A DNA stretch of 64,000 bases from UBA7657 sp049652985 (lineage in GTDB: Bacteria; Pseudomonadota; Alphaproteobacteria; Micavibrionales; Micavibrionaceae): NCBI GenBank assembly GCA_049652985.1, contig JBASFK010000002.1, forward strand, positions 682,001-746,000, in the 5' to 3' direction. The notes under the pieces were generated by a model, which was given only the letters and a program-made list of their open reading frames with translations, made no database searches and was not told the origin of the DNA. Shown here piece by piece: positions 16,467-26,092 of the stretch. The translations under genes and the position numbers were made by a program. Position 1 is the stretch's first letter; the number at the start of each line of letters is the position of its first letter.

Positions 16467-17406
16467 GATCGCGGCGGATGCGCCAGAGATCGCGTTGGAT
16501 CAACTGGTTCTGGTAGCTGAGCATGCCGATGGCGAAAGCAACGAAGCCGATCAGGAACAGCATTAGACCGGTGATCAACACAAGCGCTGAAGGCTGTCCC
16601 GTCAATAAATTCACCATCGCCCAGATGCCGAACGGAACCGACAGGCCGAGCATAACAAGGCTGAGGGGCAGGATATAACGGAACGGCGCGGCAGCCGCAG
16701 CAAAGGCCATGTGCGTGCGAATAAGCTTTGGGATTTTGCTGGAGCTTTTACGCTTGGCTGAGCCTGGCCGCGCGAGCTTTGCGTCTTTCCACTCGAGAAC
16801 GCAGGGAATTTCATGGATTTTGAACCCGAAAGCTTGCGCCTTCTGGGCAACCTCGAGATGGAATTCCTTTTCGTCCTCATCGATAGGAAGGCTCAGAAAT
16901 GCCTCGCGCTTGTAGCCCCGCGTCATGCCCGTATACATGCTCATTTCCCGGCCCTGACCCATGCGAATAATCTTATTGCCAAGGCGTGAGATCAATACGC
17001 GTTTCAGGGGCACGTTTTTATAACCGCCGCCTGGAAGATTGGGTGAGGCCACAATCATATCGGCGCCGGGATGCTTTTGAAAAGCTTCCGCAAGACGGTG
17101 AACAATATCATCACCCCAGGACAGGTCGACTTCAGTCGTGACGACAATGTCACCCTCGGCCTGGTTGATGCCGTAGCGGAGCGCGTAGCCCCTGCCCCGG
17201 TTTTTTTCGTAGCCAGTGACCTTGATGCGCACATTACCCGCTGATGTCCTTTTCGCCATGGAAAAGCTTTGATCAAGAGAACCATCATTAACAACGATCA
17301 GCTCCCAGTCGTGCTCAAGTGTAGCGAGCTTCGCCGCCATACCTTCGATGGCGGCCTCGATGATCGCCTCTTCGTTATAAAAAGGGCAAACGACGGATAT
17401 TTTCAT
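16456..17406 (-). CDS. GT2 glycosyltransferase, DPM1/GtrB-like
   Basis: 316 residues. An N-terminal GT-A domain (KISVVCPFYNEEAIIEAAIE, LEHDWELIVVNDGSLDQSF, and a metal-site region TTEVDLSWGDD at about residue 90-100) is followed by two C-terminal transmembrane segments (about 235-300). This is the layout of polyprenyl-phosphate sugar synthases such as DPM1, ArnC and GtrB, which load a sugar from a nucleotide donor onto undecaprenyl phosphate. The usual DAD metal motif is varied here (EVD). Last gene of the eight-gene minus-strand operon; its ATG overlaps the preceding stop codon (ATGA). Confidence 0.85.
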   Translation of the reverse strand: MKISVVCPFYNEEAIIEAAIEGMAAKLATLEHDWELIVVNDGSLDQSFSMAKRTSAGNVRIKVTGYEKNRGRGYALRYGINQAEGDIVVTTEVDLSWGDDIVHRLAEAFQKHPGADMIVASPNLPGGGYKNVPLKRVLISRLGNKIIRMGQGREMSMYTGMTRGYKREAFLSLPIDEDEKEFHLEVAQKAQAFGFKIHEIPCVLEWKDAKLARPGSAKRKSSSKIPKLIRTHMAFAAAAAPFRYILPLSLVMLGLSVPFGIWAMVNLLTGQPSALVLITGLMLFLIGFVAFAIGMLSYQNQLIQRDLWRIRRDLIR

Positions 17407-19043
17407 GCAGCGGTCCAGATAAATTTTCGGTTGTTTCCTGCAACTGGCTCCAGCTTTATGGGCTCAAGTTCCTCCGGCTGATAATAGCGCGCCGAACCCA
17501 TATGGATAGTGGAAAATTTCATATCCAGCTGAAATTCACTGATTTCAATGGTTTTCGAGGGGGTCAGGGTGTCTTCAACGGTCACGGAATCTTCTGAAAA
17601 AGTGATCCGGCGCTCCAAAGTGACATCGAGGGTTTTGCGGCCCTTGACCAACACCTTCACGAGAAGATTCTTAATAAAGAGCGCGAGATTTTTCTGACGG
17701 CCAATTGTCAGCATGAAACTGCGAAAAGCGAGAAATAGAAATGGCGACATGACCGTTTGCTTAATATAAGCGAAATCGGCTTTAACAGAAGCGGCGTCAG
17801 ACCCGTATTCAGCCTGGTTATTTAACGTGAAACTTTGGCTGCTAATCCGCTTGCCATTTTTTAAGGAGGCCCAGTAGCCGCAATCGCTGAAGGCAAGGCT
17901 GGCGCTCGTTTTATCGTAAATTTTGAGAATGCCACCTTTGGACGGCGCAAATACGGCCTGATATTTTTCAGTGACATGAATGACGAGACCGGCCCTGGGA
18001 AACTCATGGTGGCCTTGTTTAGCCTGAAACGGCAAAGGCGCGACATTGGCACGCTCTGCCGCGACATCTGCAGCAAACAGGTAATTGTTCAGTAAAGGGC
18101 AGAAATTATAGGCATCCATCATGGCAAGACCGGCCGCATTTTGGTTCTCAACGGAGGAGCGCATGAAATGCGCGATTGAAGCCGCCTCGGGGCATACAGG
18201 TGCAAGGATTTCATAACCTGCCGGAAAATAGAAGCTCGTGTTGCGACTGCCATATTCACCGCCGAGCGTGCCGTTGGGATGCATGAAATGCGCGATAAAT
18301 TGAGCCGAGCGCTTCAGGCTCTCAAGTAATTCTTCATTTTTTGTTAATTGCCATATGCGAGCGAGGTAAAACGTTCCATGAGTCTGGTAACCGAAATCCG
18401 CGCCGCCATATTCCTCGTACCAGCCTTCGGAAGACTGACGAGATAAAATGCGCCTAATAAAATATTTTGATCGATCCGCGAAGCGGGATTCATTTGTGAC
18501 GCGGCCCATGATTTCCAGTGCCGCCGCCGCTGCGGCTAGGTGGTTGGAAAGGACGCCGTGATGTTCGTCATTCCTACAAAGCCAGTCGCCCGATTTTTCA
18601 AAAGTTTTTTGCACTGATTTTTTTAAATCTGCAGGGAACTGGTTTCCGAAGCGAAGATACGCTTCACCGAGATAAAAACTTGTAAAAGCCGTGGCGGCGA
18701 GACTGCGCTCAAACGGATAAGCTTCATCAAATGAGCCATCGGCGTGCTGCAACGACTGCCAGTATTGAAAACCTGCGCCTATCCAGTCCAGGACTAGCGG
18801 GTTCTGGTAATAATCATTACCCGGCGACCTATAGAACCATGTCAAAGCGTAAAGCGCTTCCTGAAAACGTGCCCCGGAGAAATCTGTGAATTTCCACGCC
18901 CAGAATGTGCGGTCGAGCGAGCCGTAGGTTCTGGATGGCGCCTCGCGATCCATACGAGAAAGAAGGCGGGGCATTTGATTCAGCGCATGTGGTATGTATG
19001 GGTTTTGCGCCACGCGAGGCTGGATTTGAGAAGCCGCCTTCAT
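17403..19043 (-). CDS. Alpha/alpha-toroid protein, heparinase/hydrolase-like, glycan locus
   Basis: 546 residues. The N-terminal ~330 residues are rich in aromatic-lined helical hairpins (FQYWQSLQHADGSFDEAYPF, then AFTSFYLGEAYLRFGNQF) like (alpha/alpha)6 toroids of polysaccharide lyases, GH88-type hydrolases and uronyl-epimerases. The C-terminal ~200 residues are beta-rich, as in heparinase II/III. There is no signal peptide, so it may act on lipid-linked intermediates in the cytoplasm or be a structural relative. I start it at ATG 19041-19043, which overlaps the preceding stop as ATGA; the longer frame would begin with GTG at 19055. Such toroid proteins are often encoded beside bi-domain oxidoreductases. 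Substrate unknown. Confidence 0.6.
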   Translation of the reverse strand: MKAASQIQPRVAQNPYIPHALNQMPRLLSRMDREAPSRTYGSLDRTFWAWKFTDFSGARFQEALYALTWFYRSPGNDYYQNPLVLDWIGAGFQYWQSLQHADGSFDEAYPFERSLAATAFTSFYLGEAYLRFGNQFPADLKKSVQKTFEKSGDWLCRNDEHHGVLSNHLAAAAAALEIMGRVTNESRFADRSKYFIRRILSRQSSEGWYEEYGGADFGYQTHGTFYLARIWQLTKNEELLESLKRSAQFIAHFMHPNGTLGGEYGSRNTSFYFPAGYEILAPVCPEAASIAHFMRSSVENQNAAGLAMMDAYNFCPLLNNYLFAADVAAERANVAPLPFQAKQGHHEFPRAGLVIHVTEKYQAVFAPSKGGILKIYDKTSASLAFSDCGYWASLKNGKRISSQSFTLNNQAEYGSDAASVKADFAYIKQTVMSPFLFLAFRSFMLTIGRQKNLALFIKNLLVKVLVKGRKTLDVTLERRITFSEDSVTVEDTLTPSKTIEISEFQLDMKFSTIHMGSARYYQPEELEPIKLEPVAGNNRKFIWTAA

Positions 19044-19387
19044 AGCAACAGCCACATACCGCCAAAAATCAACCCGTATGCCCCGAGCTTGGTCAGGGTC
19101 AGAGCTTCCTGAAAAAATACAATCGAAAATATGGAGATGATCACTAGGTTAATGCCCAGCAGGGCAGGAACTACAGAAGAGGTTTCATATTTTGTCAAAA
19201 CCCAGAGATAAAACAGAAAAGCCACGCCTGAAAAAAACGTGCCGATCCAGAGATTAGGTTGAATAAGAAAGTTTAAAATGCCGTCAACCGACAAATTTGT
19301 CAGAGCGGGAAAGTTGATGCGACGCAAAAAAAGAATTCCTGTCATCGCGAGCAGACATGTTGTTACCAGAAGCAGCGGCTTGATCAC
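19040..19387 (-). CDS. Four-TM EamA/SMR-type small membrane protein
   Basis: 115 residues, four hydrophobic segments (LLLVTTCLLAMTGILFL; LWIGTFFSGVAFLFYLWVL; VVPALLGINLVIISIFSIVFF; LGAYGLIFGGMWLLL). The pattern, including the FYLWVLTKYETSSVVPAL segment, is that of half-size EamA/SMR proteins such as ArnE/ArnF, proposed flippases for undecaprenyl-phosphate-linked sugars. The start is GTG at 19385-19387, overlapping the preceding stop as GTGA; no closer ATG fits. Together with the GT2 protein and the large membrane protein it may form a sugar-lipid loading, flipping and transfer system. Confidence 0.7.
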   Translation of the reverse strand: MIKPLLLVTTCLLAMTGILFLRRINFPALTNLSVDGILNFLIQPNLWIGTFFSGVAFLFYLWVLTKYETSSVVPALLGINLVIISIFSIVFFQEALTLTKLGAYGLIFGGMWLLL

Positions 19388-21543
19388 GGTGCCACCTGTA
19401 CTGCTATGTTTTTGCGCAGAGATTCCTGAATGGCGAATGTCGCCAGCGTCGTCAGGACCTGGCTTTCGAAGCTGATGGCGGGCTCGCCTTTCCTGATGCC
19501 CTCAATGAAGGCTACCATTTCCTGCGCGTGGCCTTTTTCCGCCTGCAGCCAGCAACGCTGCGTGATTTTCCTGCCATAGCCCTGAACGCGCAGCTTTCTC
19601 CAGTTGTCGATCACCCCTACCCGGCCGCCGCCGAAGACTTCGAGGCGTTCCTTCGGGAAGCCCGGGTCACCGGAGGCGATATAGGCAATGGTGCCGATGG
19701 AGCCGTCAGAGAATGAGATTGTGACAATAATATTGTCAGGATCGGACGGAGAGTTGCCGTCAGTAAGGGCTTTGGCCTCGACCGTCAGGGGATCGGCGCC
19801 ACATATACATTGCATTGTGTCGATGAAGTGGCAGACCTCGCCGATAATGCGTCCGCCGCCAGATTCCGTGTCCTGATGCCAGTGCGAGCCTGGGATGAAA
19901 CCCGCATTGACGCGGTATTGCATGACAAGTCGCGCGCCGCTCATTTCATCTTTTAGACGTTTAGCCAATGGCGAGAAACGGCGGTTAAAGCCTGTGAGAA
20001 CAGTGCCCGCACTGTTTTTCTGCGCGGCGATAATCTCATCAAGTCCGGCGCGATCAATCGCCAGCGGTTTTTCGACGAAACAATGTTTGCCTGCACGAAG
20101 CGCAGCCGCGACCATTTTGGAATGACTGTCATGGCGCGTGGCGATGAGCACAGCATCAACCGCGGAATCGCTCAGGATTTCATTATAATCCGATGTGCAT
20201 TTCACCGCGCCATATTTGCGCGCGACATTGACGCTGGTCAGGCCGCTGCCGGTTGCGAAGGAATGGAAATTCGCACCGCCTGCCGACTTCAGGGCGGGCA
20301 ACAACACGCCTTGCGCGAATTGACCAGCGCCGATGATTCCAAGAAAAATATCGCCTTCTTTTTTTGTGCGGGATTTCGTTTTGCTGACTTCGACACTAAC
20401 AGGTTGTGGGCGATCAGGGTCATAACCGAGCAAGATGCCGATATAAGGTTCCTTCGTCTCACCGAGCAGAAGGTCATAGGCTTTTTGCGCATCGGATATG
20501 TCGAAGCGGTGCGTCAGAAGCGGTTGCAGTTGCACCCGCCCGCGTGAGACGAGATCAAGGAAGGCCTCCATATTGCGGTTCTCGGTCCAGCGCACATAGC
20601 CGAGCGGGTAATCCTGCCCTTTTTCCTCGTAATTCGGATCGTAACGGCCGGGGCCGTAGGAGCGCGACTGGCGAAGGTCGATTTCTTTCTCATAGTAGGC
20701 GCGACGCGGGACATTGTGACCGACATCGCCGACGGCGACGACACGCGCACGGTCGCGGGCAAGCTCGGGCGCAAGCTCTATGGGCGCGCTGCTCTTGGTT
20801 CCGGCAGTAATGAGAACAGCATCCGCACCACGGTTATTTGTGAAAGCGAGGACGGCGGCCTTGAGCGCGGCGTTATCATTGCCGGCGAGACCAGCATCGG
20901 CGCCCAGCGATTTCGCGAGATTAACCTTGGACGGGTCAAGATCGACGCAGAATACGCGGCAACCTGAAGCCGCGCATATCTGGGCGGTGATCTGGCCGAC
21001 AAGGCCCATGCCAATGACAACGACCGTTTCACCCAGCGTGAGTTCAGCCTGCCGTACGCCATGCAGCGCAATCGCGCCAACGGTCACGAACGCGGCATCC
21101 TCATAAGACACGTTATCTGGAATGGGAACGAGAAGGTTGCGCGGTACATATACCATTTCTGCATGGTTGGCATAACCGAGGCCCGCGCAGGCAACGCGCT
21201 GTCCCGGCGCAATGTCAGCGACGCGGCTGCCAGCCTGCGTAACCACGCCGGCGCAGGAATAGCCGAGCGGTAATGGCGCGCTAACGAGATTCATGACGAT
21301 ACGCCCGGTGGCGAGAAGCCCTTCCTGCCCGGCCTTGGCCAAGACTTTTTTCACGAGGTCGGGCCGCGCACGCGCTTTTTGCAGCGGATTCATTTTTGCG
21401 AGCTCAATGATGGCTTTTTCGGTTCCGGCTGAGACAAGAGACGCGGCATTGGCAACAAGAACGCCGTCCTGCTTCAACGCCGGGGGAGGAACATTCTCCA
21501 CGGCCATATCTCCTGTTTTAAAATTTTGCAGCACCGCTTTCAT
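19384..21543 (-). CDS. Bi-domain oxidoreductase: zinc-type alcohol dehydrogenase + Gfo/Idh/MocA
   Basis: 719 residues. Residues ~1-375 are a medium-chain dehydrogenase (APLPLGYSCAGVVTQAG, TVGAIALHGVRQAELTLGE, then the VVIGMGLVGQITAQ nucleotide site). Residues ~385-719 are a Gfo/Idh/MocA oxidoreductase (LGIIGAGQFAQGVLLPALK, AVLIATRHDSHSKMV, and the CFVEKPL motif with its lysine). This fused family recurs in O-antigen and capsule clusters; the fused enzymes probably oxidise and reduce a sugar nucleotide or lipid-linked sugar, but the substrate is not established. ATG at 21541-21543 is preferred over an upstream TTG; the gap to the preceding gene is five bases. Confidence 0.85.
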   Translation of the reverse strand: MKAVLQNFKTGDMAVENVPPPALKQDGVLVANAASLVSAGTEKAIIELAKMNPLQKARARPDLVKKVLAKAGQEGLLATGRIVMNLVSAPLPLGYSCAGVVTQAGSRVADIAPGQRVACAGLGYANHAEMVYVPRNLLVPIPDNVSYEDAAFVTVGAIALHGVRQAELTLGETVVVIGMGLVGQITAQICAASGCRVFCVDLDPSKVNLAKSLGADAGLAGNDNAALKAAVLAFTNNRGADAVLITAGTKSSAPIELAPELARDRARVVAVGDVGHNVPRRAYYEKEIDLRQSRSYGPGRYDPNYEEKGQDYPLGYVRWTENRNMEAFLDLVSRGRVQLQPLLTHRFDISDAQKAYDLLLGETKEPYIGILLGYDPDRPQPVSVEVSKTKSRTKKEGDIFLGIIGAGQFAQGVLLPALKSAGGANFHSFATGSGLTSVNVARKYGAVKCTSDYNEILSDSAVDAVLIATRHDSHSKMVAAALRAGKHCFVEKPLAIDRAGLDEIIAAQKNSAGTVLTGFNRRFSPLAKRLKDEMSGARLVMQYRVNAGFIPGSHWHQDTESGGGRIIGEVCHFIDTMQCICGADPLTVEAKALTDGNSPSDPDNIIVTISFSDGSIGTIAYIASGDPGFPKERLEVFGGGRVGVIDNWRKLRVQGYGRKITQRCWLQAEKGHAQEMVAFIEGIRKGEPAISFESQVLTTLATFAIQESLRKNIAVQVAP

Positions 21544-21548
21544 GATTC

Positions 21549-22244
21549 TCAATTCACCCGGATATTGCAGCTGTAAACAAGATTGATATCTACCATCGGA
21601 ATCCGCAATGGGAAGAAATTTTCGTCAACGTCGTTGAAATAATGACGGATCAGAGAAATCAGGTTATAGGAAGGATTTACGTGCTCGCGCGCAATAATGT
21701 AATTGAGATCCAGCCCTTCGCGTGCAAACGATTTACGTGTCGTCAGGTGACGGCCCAGGCGCCATGCTACGCCGCCATCGAGCGGGATCGAGATACTCAT
21801 AACACCGTCCGGCTTCAGAACGCGTCGCCATTCTTTCAGCACGCGATGCGGCTGCGGCAAATGCTCGAGATTGTAAACGGAAATCAGGCGGTCGAATGAG
21901 GCATCTTCGTAAGTAAGCTTCGTTGCATCCTGTACCTCGAAGCCAACATCGCTCCGCCCGTTGTAACGCTTACGCGCCTGGTCCAGCAAATCGGTGGATA
22001 TGTCGGTCATCATGTATCGGTCGAATTTATGTTTGACCTTCTGCAGATGATAGCCTGTGCCTGCGCCAACCTCGAGAACGCGGCTGAAATGTTTGTCAGG
22101 TCCGAATGGTTTTTCGATCTGGGTGTGGCCGGCGAGGTTGACCTTGCTGACAAGCGGATTGCCGGCGTAATAGGTCTTCTCATAAATGCGCGGCGCGGCT
22201 TCCTGCCACGATGTCCACATTTGATCTTCTTCGGTTTGCGTCAT
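21549..22244 (-). CDS. SAM-dependent methyltransferase, class I
   Basis: 231 residues. SAM motif I is VLEVGAGTGYHLQKV, followed by YMMTDIS and ISVYNLEHLPQPHRVLKEWR, a Methyltransf_11 pattern. The C-terminal LNYIIAREHVNPSYNLISLI fits sugar- or lipid-directed methylases of glycan loci rather than DNA or ubiquinone enzymes. Target unknown. The start is set at ATG 22242-22244, because it overlaps the asnB-like stop as ATGA; the longer frame starts with TTG. Member of the eight-gene operon. Confidence 0.8.
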   Translation of the reverse strand: MTQTEEDQMWTSWQEAAPRIYEKTYYAGNPLVSKVNLAGHTQIEKPFGPDKHFSRVLEVGAGTGYHLQKVKHKFDRYMMTDISTDLLDQARKRYNGRSDVGFEVQDATKLTYEDASFDRLISVYNLEHLPQPHRVLKEWRRVLKPDGVMSISIPLDGGVAWRLGRHLTTRKSFAREGLDLNYIIAREHVNPSYNLISLIRHYFNDVDENFFPLRIPMVDINLVYSCNIRVN

Positions 22245-24148
22245 AACCAACCTTGTTCTTCATCTATAAAAATCCGGTGCCAGAGCTCCAGCATCGCCAG
22301 GGAAAAAATCTGCTTCCCGAACAGAAAGCCCGGCTGGCTGGCGGCCCGTCTCAGGTCCCGGACCGCCTCCCAGCGGAACAGGCCGCGGCGACGGACCGAG
22401 GCTTCCGATAACAGGTCCTCGACCATTCCTTTCAGGGGCTCTGAGCTAAGATATTGATTTATCGGGATATAAAATGGCACTTTTTTACGGTGTGCCATCC
22501 CTGCTGCCCTGCCCTGAGCCAGATAATTACGTAATAACAGTTTATTGCCCTTGGGGCCTATCTTATACGCGGGCGGCATGGACATGACAAGTTCGACCAA
22601 GCGGTGGTCCATATAGGGCACCCGGCCCTCCAGCGAATGCGCCATGGTCATTTTATCAAGTTTGCAGAGGATATCATCGGGCAGCCAGTGATCAAACTGC
22701 AGGGCGAGCATGTTGTTGAAATCGAGAAGTGTTTTTTGGCTCCGTTCATTGTCCGATGGCGCGAGCCGTGCCCGGAATTCGGAAGTGTAAAAAGCCTGCT
22801 TGTCGGACTCGCTGAAAAGAGAAATCACGAAACGGTATTGATCGGCGGTAGAATTGCCGCCGAGAACGGATAAAAACTCGACGAGGCGTTTTTTTCCAGC
22901 CTCGCCTAGATCGCCGGGATAATCGAACGCCAGATTGAGCAGCGACGCGGGCGCAGCCTTTACTACAGGCATGATCGCGCCGTTCTGAACCAGTCGTGGT
23001 ATATAACGTGAATAGAGAGATGCCCATTTCATGACCTTGTGCATGAAATATCCGCCAAGGATTTCGTCTGCTCCCTCGCCGCTTTGCACGACGGTCACTT
23101 TTTCAGATGCGAGTTTCGAAAGCAGGTACATCGGCAGAACGATGCCGTCACCAATCGGCTCATCGAGATTCCAGACTATCTTACCTAGGAGTGCCGTATC
23201 TTCTGCACGGCAGATAATTTCATGGTGATCGCAGTCCAGTTCGCGAGCGGTCGCGGCGGCGGCGGATAATTCGTCGCCCTTCCAGCCAAAGCCTACTGAA
23301 AATGTCTTGAGTTGTTGCGGGAACTGACCCACCAGAGACGACACAATGGCGGTCGAGTCCAGACCGCCCGATAAAAACGCGCCGACCGGTCTTTCGCTGA
23401 CCATATGAACGCGCGTGGCGTCGTCGAAAGTTTTGTTAAAGACTTCCTTCGCCTCGGCGCGAGTGCCGGTCCATGGGGAATCCGGGACAGGATTCCAGTA
23501 ACGCTTTAACGTTCCCGTGCCATTTTTCCAGACCATAAAATGCGCAGGCGGGAATTTTTCAATGCCCCGAAACAGGGTTCGCGGCCCGGGCACATAACGG
23601 AGCGACAGATAATCATCTATGGCAGCGGGATCAGTTTCGCGCTTTATATCAGAGTGCAGAAGAAGCGACTTAATTTCTGAAGCAAAAGCGATTTGTCCGT
23701 TTATCTGCGTATAATAAAGAGGCTTTATACCCATGCGGTCGCGCGCGATAAAAAGACATTCATCACGGTGATCGAGAATCGCGAATGCAAACATGCCGCG
23801 CAAACGCTCGAGGCAGCCCGCCCCCCACACCCTGTATCCCTGCAGCACAACCTCGGTATCGGATACGGTCCCGAAAACAGATCCCAGCGACTCAAGTTCG
23901 CGGCGGAGTTCGGCATGATTATAAATTTCGCCGTTGAAAACTATGGAATGTGTTTTGTCCTGCGTGGTGACAGGTTGATGGCCGTGCGCGACATCAATAA
24001 TCGACAAACGCCGCATGCCGATGGCTGTTTTGCCTATAACCAGGCCTCCTTCATCATCGGGGCCGCGATGCGTGATGCGGTCGGTCATGCGCCGGATCAG
24101 CCCGGCGGAATCGCCGCTAAGCCCTGAGAATCCGGCTATTCCGCACAT
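22241..24148 (-). CDS. asnB: Asparagine synthase-like glutamine amidotransferase (copy 1)
   Basis: 635 residues. Class II glutaminase: Cys2 in MCGIAGFSG, then THRGPDDEGG, FNGEIYNH and a SDTEVVLQGY loop. The C-terminal synthetase domain has the pyrophosphate loop FLSGGLDSTAIVSSL and the later EGADEILGGY. The usual product is asparagine, but copies inside glycan loci are thought to amidate sugar carboxylates, as in WbpS/WbmI-type proteins. Length exceeds E. coli AsnB (about 554) and fits the long locus-encoded form. The gene overlaps the upstream membrane-protein gene by 13 bases and the downstream methyltransferase by 4. Amidation of a uronic or nonulosonic acid is inferred from context. Confidence 0.85.
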   Translation of the reverse strand: MCGIAGFSGLSGDSAGLIRRMTDRITHRGPDDEGGLVIGKTAIGMRRLSIIDVAHGHQPVTTQDKTHSIVFNGEIYNHAELRRELESLGSVFGTVSDTEVVLQGYRVWGAGCLERLRGMFAFAILDHRDECLFIARDRMGIKPLYYTQINGQIAFASEIKSLLLHSDIKRETDPAAIDDYLSLRYVPGPRTLFRGIEKFPPAHFMVWKNGTGTLKRYWNPVPDSPWTGTRAEAKEVFNKTFDDATRVHMVSERPVGAFLSGGLDSTAIVSSLVGQFPQQLKTFSVGFGWKGDELSAAAATARELDCDHHEIICRAEDTALLGKIVWNLDEPIGDGIVLPMYLLSKLASEKVTVVQSGEGADEILGGYFMHKVMKWASLYSRYIPRLVQNGAIMPVVKAAPASLLNLAFDYPGDLGEAGKKRLVEFLSVLGGNSTADQYRFVISLFSESDKQAFYTSEFRARLAPSDNERSQKTLLDFNNMLALQFDHWLPDDILCKLDKMTMAHSLEGRVPYMDHRLVELVMSMPPAYKIGPKGNKLLLRNYLAQGRAAGMAHRKKVPFYIPINQYLSSEPLKGMVEDLLSEASVRRRGLFRWEAVRDLRRAASQPGFLFGKQIFSLAMLELWHRIFIDEEQGWL

Positions 24149-26088
24149 TGCGCCACCCCCCTTAGAGGGACAAGGACGAGATCGCCTGCCTGCGCGAGAA
24201 TTTTATCGCCAGCGCAGATCATCCCGGTGGGCATCAATACATGTGAAAGCGAAGGCGCCAGTTTTTTCATTTCGCGTAAATTTCCGCGCCATGCATTGTT
24301 CGGCTCCTCTGCACGGGCGGCAAAAAGCTGGCGGCGGCACATCGGTTTCCAGAGCCAGTCCCCACAGGCAGGATCGCTATCAACAGGCTGAACACCGAGC
24401 AACGCTGCGCGCTTCCATACTTGCGTGGCAAGCGACGGTGCATAGAATAAATACTGACTTTCGCTCCAGCCTAAAAATGTCGCGCGTGAGGGTATAAGAA
24501 ATTCACTAACATTATTGTGAAACGGCACAGTGAGAATCATACCATCCAGCGGCACGTGCGTTTCAACAGCTTGCATAATTCCTTTAATTTCATGGCCCCG
24601 GGAAACATTCCATGGGCTGCGTGCAATGAGCACGGTTGCCACCGCTATCGCAAAAAAACCGTAAATCAATACAGGTCTGGCAGTAAGTTTTGAGAAGACA
24701 GCAGGTTTGTAATACATGAGCAGGATTATGCCGACAGCGAGGAAAGGTGTACGCAGACCGAAAAATATTACACAGAATATAGTGGCGAAGGTTAGTGCGC
24801 GCGTCAGGCGGACGCGCGTTTCTTCAGATAAAATCGGCAACCACATCCACCAGGCCAGCGCGGCAACGATTATCGCGAGCGCTGCATGATTAACGATCTG
24901 GCTTTGGAAAAATAATTCTGTGTTGACCAAAGGCGGCGTGATGGTGGGAACGCCGAGGAACGGCAGGCGCGAGGGTAGCCCCGCGCCCATAGACCCAAGC
25001 ACCAAAAGCAACCCGGCAAATTTGTCCCGGGCGTTTCCTTCTATAAACGCGCGGTGAACATACCACGCCAGGAGCGCCACGATCACCATCACCGCATAAG
25101 GTGTCGCGCGCGTCAGGGCCAGTTGAGTGAACGAAACCGATCGAAATATTTCAGACACGGTGATTTGAACGGTCCACAAGACAATTGTAACAGCGATAAT
25201 GCCTATAGCACGCGTATTGACCTCATGCGCGGCGCGCGCGCGCAACGCAATCGTTCCCAAAACCAGTGTGGCCATGATCATCGTGACGACAAGAACACCA
25301 TCCTGAAGTGGTGTCAGGTTACTCGATTTGCTCAGCACATAAGACCACCATGCGCCGTGATCGAATTCCTGATGCGGCGGCATTTTGAGTATGAATAAAA
25401 ATACAAAAGGCAGAAGCGCTGCCGTTGTCACCGCGCCAATCCGCATCAATTCAGCGAAGCTCAGGGTACGCGCATAAAATGTCTCCCACAACGCATGACA
25501 TCCCAGCATCGAGAGCAGGACGAACGCATGCGTGGGATGATAGGCGGCCAGCAGCGCTGCAATAACGGCAGATACGGTGCGCATACCCCGCAGGTGAAGC
25601 CCGAGAATGAAAAACCCGGCGGCAAGAGCCATGCCGGAGCTGACAATCTTAAACCCCGCCCCGATCGCGAGATAACGGCCAAAGCCTGAAAAAGCCGATA
25701 CATAGGCGAGAAGAACGGCAAGGAGGATAAAGCTGAAATCCCTGCCGAAGGCGGAGAAAAAAACCAGCAGGCTGAGCGCGAGAAGCGACATCTGCAAGGC
25801 ATACACGACCAGATACTGATTCTCCGGCGAAATTCCCGCCGCGTGCATAAGCTTGCCTGGTAAAAGAGCTACGCCCACATCTCCGGTCATACTCACGAAC
25901 TGCGCGCTGATCGAATCCTCAGGAAAATCCGGATTAGCCGCAATTTCTGAAAAAACCACCGTATCGTTGACATCGAGACTGAGCGGCTCGAACAATCCTT
26001 CACCGCCGCGGACGACAACCAAAAGCACAAGGATGACGAGCCATTGGAGAAGCAAGCTGTCCTGCAGCATCTTTTTTAGCGAGATCAT
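24136..26088 (-). CDS. Large polytopic membrane protein, possible GT-C glycosyltransferase
   Basis: 650 residues with roughly 11-13 hydrophobic segments spread to about residue 500, then a C-terminal soluble part (about 500-650). After the first TM there is an acidic loop (LSLDVNDTVVFSEIAANPDF), the place where GT-C enzymes keep their catalytic Asp/Glu. GT-C proteins transfer sugars from polyprenyl-phosphate donors outside the cytoplasm. I cannot match it to a named family, so a polymerase or unrelated role is possible. ATG at 26086-26088 follows wecB by 4 bases. Its operon also encodes a GT2 donor-maker and a 4-TM carrier, which supports the GT-C reading. Confidence 0.6.
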   Translation of the reverse strand: MISLKKMLQDSLLLQWLVILVLLVVVRGGEGLFEPLSLDVNDTVVFSEIAANPDFPEDSISAQFVSMTGDVGVALLPGKLMHAAGISPENQYLVVYALQMSLLALSLLVFFSAFGRDFSFILLAVLLAYVSAFSGFGRYLAIGAGFKIVSSGMALAAGFFILGLHLRGMRTVSAVIAALLAAYHPTHAFVLLSMLGCHALWETFYARTLSFAELMRIGAVTTAALLPFVFLFILKMPPHQEFDHGAWWSYVLSKSSNLTPLQDGVLVVTMIMATLVLGTIALRARAAHEVNTRAIGIIAVTIVLWTVQITVSEIFRSVSFTQLALTRATPYAVMVIVALLAWYVHRAFIEGNARDKFAGLLLVLGSMGAGLPSRLPFLGVPTITPPLVNTELFFQSQIVNHAALAIIVAALAWWMWLPILSEETRVRLTRALTFATIFCVIFFGLRTPFLAVGIILLMYYKPAVFSKLTARPVLIYGFFAIAVATVLIARSPWNVSRGHEIKGIMQAVETHVPLDGMILTVPFHNNVSEFLIPSRATFLGWSESQYLFYAPSLATQVWKRAALLGVQPVDSDPACGDWLWKPMCRRQLFAARAEEPNNAWRGNLREMKKLAPSLSHVLMPTGMICAGDKILAQAGDLVLVPLRGVAQCAE

Positions 26089-26092
26089 CACC

